A DNA stretch of 64,000 nucleotides. Origin: Lycorma delicatula (lineage: Eukaryota > Arthropoda > Insecta > Hemiptera > Fulgoridae). Location of the stretch: contig NC_134463.1 in NCBI RefSeq assembly GCF_047948215.1, positions 53,441,201 through 53,505,200 on the forward strand, read 5' to 3'. The notes under the pieces were generated by a model that searched no databases, was not told the DNA's origin, and saw only the letters and a program-made list of their open reading frames with translations. Each line of letters opens with the position of its first letter. Position 1 is the stretch's first letter. A program made the translations under genes and the position numbers. This document shows, piece after piece, positions 56,480-64,000 of this stretch.

Positions 56480-57000
56480 ATTTTGCATTCATTTTTCTTT
56501 TTTCTACGTGTTTTCTTTCGTAATTTTTCACATACTTATTCTTTCGTTGTTTCTTCCTTCCCTTTTCTGACTATACGTTGTTTCTTTTTTCTTATTTACT
56601 CGGAAACCCTTGAAATCTTATACCAGTTATCAGAATTTTTTTCTATCTGTTCAGATATTTTCATTTCTTTTTGATGAATTTGAACTAATGAAGTATTAAT
56701 TATTATTGATTTCTAATTTTTTTGTTTTAAATGTGATCGAAGATTTCATTAAATGACCAAAGAATTTGGCCCTTCTTTTTGTGATGGATCAAATTTTTTT
56801 CAGTTTTATTGTATTTGTAATTATCTTTATTACTTCTGAATTTTCATCCGTTTTCTCCTATTTTTATTGGTCCTAGAATTTTTCTCAAAATTTTTCTTTA
56901 TAGTTTTTTTATATTGCATTTATTTCTCTTGAATTCAAACTGAAGATACGTTCTGATGCATGGTGTGATTACTATATTTTAATAGGTGATTTTGGATTTT
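56480..57000 (-). pseudogene. LINE-Y fragment, decayed
   Basis: On the minus strand, with frame shifts: SSLNSREINAI, then RKILGPIKIGENG-like text, then KRRAKFFGHLMKSS and TEQIEKNSDNWYKISR, then basic text. The block order matches LINE C-termini with ...LNSRE, ILGPI..GE and KRR..FFGHL.R. Many stops, old. Confidence 0.55.
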
Positions 57001-58209
57001 TGTTAGTCATTAAGATAATTAATTTTTCTGTATTTTTATTTAGTCGTTTCCTTTATTTAAATCATTGCTTTACATTATTTCTATAAAATATTTAAATTTA
57101 TTGCCTTTTTTAATAATAACTTTCTATTTAGGGAATTGGGGAATCTCTGATCATGAATTTTGTTTTTAAAGGAAATTTTTAGCTTAATTTTTTCTGCTAT
57201 TTTTTTTAGTTACTAAGTTGTTTTTCTGCGGTTTTGAGATTCTCCGAGAAAAAATTGCGAGTCGGCAAAGACTAAGCAGTTTTTATTTAAAAAAAAAAAT
57301 TTAGTTAAAAATAAAAGAAAAATATTATTTCTTCAAATTTTTTTACTTTTATGTAACAGCAACTTAGAATGTTTATTTTCTTCTTATTATTTTTAATAAA
57401 TTATTTTAATTTTTTTTTGTGGTGCGGATACTAAAGTTAAATTTTTTTAGATATTGGCATGTCCAACAACATATTATTGTCGGCTTTTAAAAAGATTTAT
57501 TCATTTTTTTTTATAAATAATATAAAATTCTATTCTTTTCAGTTATGTACCAGAGTTTTTTTTTATAAGCCCTTTTGATTTTTCCTAATGATTCCATTAT
57601 TATTATTATTGTAATGCTAACACTACTACCGGGTTGTTTGAGACATGTAAAGACTTTTAAACAGTCTGTAAAGATTTAAAGACTTGAAAAACCACAGCTA
57701 TAAAGTTGATTGATAGTCTATACACAACCGACCAATTACGCCTTCATACATAAGAGTAATGGTTTATTCAGAAGCGAATACCTCTTATGTATTTCCTTTT
57801 ATTATTTATTTACTTACCATATAATCATTGGCTATTTTATTTATTTTATGCTCGTCAATGCTGATTATAAATACTATATTTATTTAATCTATTAACCATA
57901 TAATTACAGGAGATGAGTCAATATTATTTTGGCTGTAATTATTTTAAGTAATTTTATATAATATTTCTTTATTTATTTAATACATACCTTACTATGTAAC
58001 AAATTTTAACTAATAATCTATCTGCTAATTTTGTGCTGTTACTTTAATACCAGAAGGCATTCTATTTTGAATTCTAATGGTTTTATTTTCATAAATTTAA
58101 AGAAAATTTCTTATGGCTCAATACATAAATATTATATTACATTTTTTATTTTGTTTTCTATATTTTTATTTTTTTTATTTTTTATTATTTTATCTTTTTA
58201 TTTTTAGAT
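57001..58209. other. AT-rich DNA, nothing certain
   Basis: May contain further decayed LINE sequence upstream of the LINE-Y fragment, but I could not align it. Confidence 0.3.
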
Positions 58210-58881
58210 TATTCAATCAGTTAACTGGTACGAAGCTATCCTGTAATCCTTTCTATTTTGTATTAATTTAATAACCTCATTACATGGTACACCCTTGATT
58301 ATATGTTTTAAAAATTCCAACTTGTTTCCTTCTGCAGTTTTTCCCTTTGACATGCCCCTCTCTCATCAGGCCTTGATGTATATTTTAATTTATGATCTAA
58401 CAATTATTTCTTTAAAATATTCTGTCACATATGTCTCGCTTTTAATTTACGTTTCCATTTCAAATTTTATCGAGGATTTCCTCGAATAACATCTTATTTA
58501 AAACGTTTTTATTATTTTCCTTTCTTTTTTATTTTGTACTGTTTCACTATCATAAATTCCTGTGTTCCACACAATTATGCATTTGTTTCTAGTTATCAGT
58601 CTAAATTTAATACTAGTGGATTCATTTTAGCATAAAAGCTTTCCTTATTTGTATCATTCTCTTTTTATTATTTACCATACGCACGTTATTCCTTTGTAAT
58701 TTTATTTCTTCAATAGTAAACTCCTGTAACATCTGATACAATGTGTCAATTATTATATTTTTATTCACTTTCCGGTAATATTTAATTACCGTTTATTTAT
58801 TTTCAAACTAAATCTATTTCCTGAGAATAAATGCATGCAATCTGGTATTTTTTATAACTGATCTTTCATTTATACATTACT

Positions 58882-59000
58882 GCCCAAAAGGAATGTAATG
58901 TACTTAGAGTGTACGTTTGTATGTATATATATTTGTTCCATCTAGCAGCTCAACGGCTGAACCGATTTAGATGTACAACCCCTCGTTGTATACAAATACT
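58882..59000 (+). repeat. Repeat T copy
   Basis: CTGCCCAAAAGGAATGTAAT, TTTGTTCCATCTAGCAGCTC and AACGGCTGAACCGATTTAGA, matching 28329 and 29577. It lies inside the interrupted LINE-G relative. Confidence 0.7.
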
Positions 59001-59540
59001 ATATACAAAATTACCAACCACACGCTCTTTAATTATCCTATATTAAAGAGCAGTGTTTATCACCCGCACGCCTATCTTGTAAAGGAATTGGCATAGGTCA
59101 AACTGATTCCAGACGGTAGGAATGGGTTCAGAGAATACCGGTCAGTGACCGTAACTCCACTTGACGATTTCTAATCAAGAGTAGGAAGTAACAAAAGGAG
59201 ATTACAAACCAAAGAGTATCTGTTTTACGCCCTCTCAACTGCAGAGTTACATAAAGCTCAGCAAAATGTTTCTGTGTGTGGTCGCTTACGCCTAAATGGA
59301 ATTGAGCCTTATAATATCGTCAAAATGTTCACCTTGTGATGCGTAATATTCGGGGGATTCAGTTATACTGGGATAAAACCTTCACGGATCTAACGCCGAT
59401 GGTCCGAAATTAAGAGGCTCCACACTTCTACATTACACTTCCGTGTAATGATCTGCTCTGGCCGGACATCCAATTTTTGTTTTATTTTTCTTTTGTCTGT
59501 CGTATATTTTAAGTTTTAATATATTTAAAACTCCTGATTC
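59001..59540. other. GC-richer unclassified insert
   Basis: From about 59040 to 59475 base composition rises well above the flanks (GGTAGGAATGGGTTCAGAGA, TGGTCGCTTACGCCTAAATG, TCTGCTCTGGCCGGACATCC). No ORF of note on either strand and no second copy in the window. With repeat T it appears to be the DNA that split the LINE-G relative. Confidence 0.5.
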
Positions 59541-60200
59541 TAAAACATTTTATTTCCAAAATAAATAAAATGTTAATTTAATTTTATTTTTTTCCAAACT
59601 TTTTCAATTCCTGTTGTACATATTCTGTAAAGTTGAAAAGCAATGAGTATAGACAAGATTTTTATCTTCCATATTTTCTGAATCAGAACTTGTTTTTTCA
59701 TCCTGGACTCTTTATTAATGGTAATTAATTTTTGAACATATTATCTATAAGTCGTTTTAGCCTATATTTCACTCCAGTTTTATTTAAAGTGTTAAATAAT
59801 TTATTTTATTCTACATTATGAAATGGCTTTACCAGAATTATAAATGCTAAATAGCTGTTTTTTTGTAATCTACCCTTTGAAATTAATTTTAAAGTCAAAA
59901 TCGTCCTTTGCTTTGTATTTGTGCATTTTATGAAACTTCCAATGAATAATACTACAGAAATATTTTACAGTTTTTATTCCTCATATTTTACCGTTATTTA
60001 TTTACTTTTTGATTATTTAGCATTCATTTCTTAATACTATTTTATTGTTTATAATTCAACCCTTGATTAACCGAACTTAACTTAATTTCAGGTTGCTATT
60101 AAAAATTGGTTTTATTTTAAAATACCAATGATGTTTTTCATCCTGTTGAAAATGCTTTATTAATATCATATGCATATTTAACATATAGAAGAGATAAAAC

Positions 60201-60692
60201 AATATTACGCGTTATTTGTAACTTTTATTCTAAAGCGGTATTCAATTTAAATATAATTTTTGGTCATATATTTTAATATACATATATTTACGCGCGCATG
60301 CATGTGTGTGTGCGCGCGAGCGAATATATATACATATGTAGATTTTAATCGGGAAGAATAAAAAATCTATTAATATTTTTACGTATTAATTAAAATAGGA
60401 ATATTAAATATTACTAATACAATTGAAAACCTAGGTTATAATTTAAGTGGTTAATTTAAATTCCTGATACAAACTGACATGTATTTTATCTTATTCGAAT
60501 ACAAATATAATTACACCTATCAGAAATATATATATAAAATAAGTCAACATGATTTGTCATTCAAAATTTAATTAATACTATTGCTTATTGATTAAAAAAA
60601 AAAATTATATATATATATTTAGGCCGATCTTATGTTGCGATTCTTAAAATATTACGTAATTGTTTATTGCAAAGGATTCAAATGCATATATA
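60201..60692. other. AT-rich DNA with alternating purine-pyrimidine run
   Basis: 60291-60318 is an uninterrupted CGCGCGCATGCATGTGTGTG-type alternation. Otherwise nothing. Confidence 0.5.
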
Positions 60693-61303
60693 CATGTTGC
60701 ATGAAGTTTTTCCGGGACTTTCATAACCTATTCTACTCTTAAAAATAATTGAAAAAGTTCATATATAAACATATGTTCTAATATCCTTCGTTTGCAAGTT
60801 AATGAAAAATTTTGCTCGGATTTCAGCTACCCCGGTGAAATGAGGACGTACTGAAAGATTTTGGATTTAATTAAGAGGAAAAATTAGCTACATATTATAG
60901 TTTTTGACCAGAAAATGGAATAAAATAGGTCCCAGAACCGTATCCAGTAGTTTTTGAGAATCCTGGAGGGAAAACCAATGAATTGGGGTAAAATCCCTTT
61001 TTTTATGTTTGACGTACAATATCTTTGTCTAATGTGTAATAAACACATACAAATTTTAAAAAACTAGTAGAAAATTTAATTCTTAACATAATGGTTTAAG
61101 ATAAGTTGAATAAAATATAGAAAAGTTACAAAAATTCGAATTTTATTTATCGCTCGAATAAAAATTTGTGTGAAATATTTCACTAGCCGTAACTCGCAAA
61201 CGGAGCATTTAAGACATATATGTTTATATGAACTTTTTCCATTATTTTCACGAGTAGAATAGGTCATGAAAGTCCGGAAAGAACTTTGTGATACACTCTG
61301 TTA
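60693..61303. mobile_element. Repeat P element with about 140-bp inverted arms
   Basis: The left arm (TCCGGGACTTTCATAACCTA, TTGAAAAAGTTCATATATAA) pairs with the right arm (TTCATGACC region at 61230-61285, inverse TCCGGACTTTCATGACCTAT). The outer right end reads ACACTCTGTTA. The centre holds AAAATAGGTCCCAGAACCGT and GTTTGACGTACAATATC, shared with 13597-13950. The 63-codon ORF in the right arm is incidental. MITE-like. Confidence 0.78.
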
Positions 61304-62084
61304 TATATATTTATTAAACTCGATATTTGCGGCTTTTAAATATACTGGGAAAAATATATACGAGATAGTTAATCTTTTTAGAAATATTTTAGTCAATCAT
61401 TAATCTTTTTAGTCAAAATCTTTTTAGAAATTATTTATAATTATGAATTTAGGAAAATAATTTAAAAAATAAATAAATAAATAAAAATCCGCTTCTTAGA
61501 GAGCTTTATCTCAAGCTCCATGTTATTTTCTTTTTGTATTTTCCTTTATTCTTTTTTTTATTTTTATAAAGGGCACACGTTTCTCCTCTGAATTTTCACA
61601 AGCGGCTTTTTTTATTTTGGCTACAAAATTTGTTACAAATATATAATTTTAAATAAAAATTGTTAAACTGACTTCAAAAGACTGCAATAAAAAGTAAAAT
61701 ATTATAATTTTCCAATTCTTTTGTAAATTTAATTTTTTGGACTAGATATTTAATTATGGATTAGTTTATTACTTGTTAATAAATTGATCTTAATTTGACG
61801 TCAACTTATAAAGTAGAAATTATAATTTTTCCCAATGAACAATTTTTTTTCCCCAATGAACAGTAGACATATTGAACGGGTAAACATTAAAATATTATTG
61901 GGCTTTAATAGTTAAAGTTAAATAAAATTATTTTTTGTTAAGATCAATCGAAATTTTAATTGGTGTAAAGAAAAATGTATCCAGAATTTTTTTAAAAATT
62001 GGTTGTACAAATAAATATAGAACAATCTAAATAAATCAAAATTAAGAAATAATTTTTTTATTTAAAAAAAATTGATGTGGACTC
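61304..62084. other. AT-rich DNA, nothing recognised
   Basis: No repeat partner noticed. Confidence 0.35.
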
Positions 62085-62745
62085 CACATGACTTCTTTGT
62101 ACGCCTATTAAATTACATATACACATTTTTAAAAGTGCATAAAATTTTATTTCGCTAATAACTTCCGACTTTTGTTACATTTTTTTTTTTTATTGTTATT
62201 ATTGAATTATTTATTGTAAAAGTTATTTTACAATCAATATTAATAATTTTACAATTAATATTAATAATATTAATTAATTAATATTTAAGGTTAATAATTT
62301 TAATAAATCAATGTATTAAATTTAAAAAAAAAAGTTAAAAAGAGGAAATGAAGTCGGATTTTAATCAATGTGCCTTCCCCTTGTAAGATTCAAATATTTT
62401 CCTAATTAAAATTTTATTTGTTTATAACTCTGGAACAAATGAAAATAAGTACCACTTATGGTATATGGTTGAAAATGTCCAAATGGATTTTGAGCTATTT
62501 TGGACACTTTTGGTGCAGTCGATTGCAATTAAAAGGGGGGTACAAAACTAAATGTTACAACAGTCCAAAATCCAAAATTTCTACATGCTACGGCTGATCG
62601 TTTTTCAGTTATGCGAGATACAGACGTCACATCGAAACTAGTCAAAATGTATTCAGGGATTGTCAAAATGAATATTTCCGGTGATATCTGAAAACCGAAA
62701 TTTTTTGCGATTACAATATTTTCTTGTACGTATAAGGAAATAAAA
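62085..62745 (-). mobile_element. Repeat M copy, antisense
   Basis: Starts GACTTCTTTGTACGCCTATT and ends TTTCTTGTACGTATAAGGAA. Internal GATTGCAATTAAAAG and ACAGACGTCACATCGAAACT match the other four copies. Confidence 0.8.
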
Positions 62746-63594
62746 AATGTATGAAACACGGATTTGCGTATTTTTTATAAAAAAATAAATCATACTTTAT
62801 AAATAAACCTTCAGTTTTTCTTTTTACAACTTGTGTTTAATTTTTTTTACAATATTTTAACGTTGTTCTTTATTTAAAATTTTTTACGATAGTATTGAAC
62901 AATTTTTGAATAGTGAAGTTCTAATAACATTCACTAAAAGAGACAGTTTTTACGAACGCTTATAATTTTAATTTAACAACTTCGTTACTATTAATAATAA
63001 TTAATTATATAACTTTATAGCTAACTAATTAATAACTTTGTAATTACACCGTCGTTATGTATTACAATTAAATAGAATCTTTCTTAATCCAATTCCTTCT
63101 TTAATATTCAATGCATACTTTTTGGTAAAAAAGATAAAAAAAAGAGCTTAATTAAATATTCTTACGGTTTATAATAATTTTAACAACTTCATAAAATTTA
63201 ATTTGTTCGCTCTTAGTTTTATGACTAAGAGATGTATATTTAATGCCTTAATTAAATTACTTTTATTGCTTATCTTTTAATTTTATTGACGTTCTTAATA
63301 TTTTTTCATTTGATATAAAATTATTTTAAATGCGTATCATATTAAGTACTTCCCGGTTCTTAATCTAGTAAAAGGACTCATCCGTCATTTTCTTGATACC
63401 ATTCAACTTCTTTAATGAATTTTTTTAATTGTTTTAATTGTAAGGAAATATTTTCACCATTTATTATTTCATATCATCTTTATTTTTAATTTTCTATTTA
63501 AGGTATTCTTATCTATGTTCTTTTACAGTTCCACTCTTATTAGTCAATTTGTCTTACAATACCATATTAAGCAATCCTGAATTTTTTGTTAATT
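62746..63594. other. AT-rich DNA, nothing recognised
   Basis: No repeat partner or coding signal. Confidence 0.35.
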
Positions 63595-63970
63595 AGTGGA
63601 TCATTATTCTTCTTCTTCTTATCCCAGCGTGAGCTTTGGTCTCCTCCACGATTTGCCTCCAATTTTCCCTATCTCTCACCAACTCTCTCCATTTTCAAAT
63701 CCCCGTCGCTGTCAGATCCTTTGTTATATCGTAAAGCCAGCGCGTTCTTGGCCTGTCTCTTTTCTTAGCCTGTTTATTCCTCCAATCACTATCCCTTGTT
63801 GCAATTTCTGTTCTGTAATTCTTTTCACGAGACCCAGCCAACCAGTTTATTTTGTCCTTGCAGTATTATTCCCTCTTATTTCCTCATTCTTTCTTATCTT
63901 CCATATTGTTCCTTCTTCAAAAACAGGTCGATATATTCTCTTTATTATTTTCCGTTTCAATAACTTCAAA
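63595..63970 (-). pseudogene. LINE C-terminal fragment, GC-richer family
   Basis: Minus strand: KLVGWVS and further text, then KKRDRPRTRWLYDITKDLTA, a frame break, RELVRDRENWRQIVEETKAH and AGIRRRR at the end. This is the usual LINE C-terminal pattern (GRPRTRW.DDI.....A.DRE.WR). It may continue beyond the window. It differs from LINE-G (GRPRLEYV) and LINE-Y (no such motif) and could be related to the fragment at 9060. Confidence 0.7.
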
Positions 63971-64000
63971 CCCTTAAAATTTCAAGTGTTTAAGGTTCAT

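Larger units (their letters stand above)
58210..60200 (-). pseudogene. LINE-G relative, nearly whole RT domain, decayed and interrupted
   Basis: Minus-strand blocks in the order of LINE-G: AILTLKLISKGRLQKN-like text (59880-59935), LAFIILVKPFHNVE with NKLFNTLNKTGVKYR and RLIDNMF (59745-59860), CLYSLLFNFTEYVQQELKKF (59600-59665), then foreign DNA. After that come FSLKINKR.LNITGK (58780-58850), MIQIRKAFML, VWNTGIYDSET (58550-58680), GLMREGHVKGKNCRRK (58320-58380) and KDYRIASYQLTD (58215-58250). Nearly every block needs a frame change. The FADD segment is missing. It is a distinct, much older subfamily. Confidence 0.6.

Overview
The window looks like intergenic or intronic DNA from an insect, probably a hemipteran. 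It is very AT-rich, has many long homopolymer runs, and carries arthropod-type jockey, Tc1/mariner and hAT remnants, tRNA-derived SINEs and non-LTR (LINE) fragments. The species cannot be named from sequence alone. I found no host protein-coding gene, no functional tRNA gene and no CRISPR array. Every coding region I recognise comes from a transposable element, and all but one are broken. Family names used here (LINE-G, LINE-Y, SINE-A, B and C, repeats M, P, Q, T and X) are local labels. || Layout. 0-10 kb: LINE-Y tail, an internally deleted LINE-G copy with a perfect target-site duplication (TSD), a hAT-type MITE, microsatellites, an antisense LINE-G tail, a repeat M copy and a GC-richer LINE tail. 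10-20 kb: SINE-A copies, a decayed LINE-G copy, two long foldback elements, then a complete-length but dead mariner (18064-20178) carrying a LINE-Y insertion. 20-27 kb: the best-preserved coding element, LINE-G at 20483-21810 with a 433-residue reverse-transcriptase ORF, then a 645-bp palindrome, two SINE-B copies, a possible Penelope-like remnant with a hammerhead-like motif, and an R1-like fragment. 28-40 kb: SINEs, LINE-Y tails, repeats T and Q, a repeat M copy bracketed by 300-bp direct repeats, and a dead hAT transposase carrying a retroposed 5S rRNA fragment. 40-52 kb: a repeat M copy split by a SINE-B, a second LINE-Y copy, a jockey fragment, a second mariner fragment, more M and SINE copies. 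52-64 kb: mostly featureless AT-rich DNA, a SINE-in-SINE nest, and decayed LINE-Y, LINE-G-like and other LINE remains. || How the parts relate. The SINEs have no proteins and must borrow LINE machinery. Two unrelated tRNA-like heads are combined with at least four tails, and one tail is shared by both head types. Several nested insertions with visible duplications give a relative age order: SINE-B and LINE-G are young, while SINE-C, mariner, hAT and the LINE-G relative at 58-60 kb are old.
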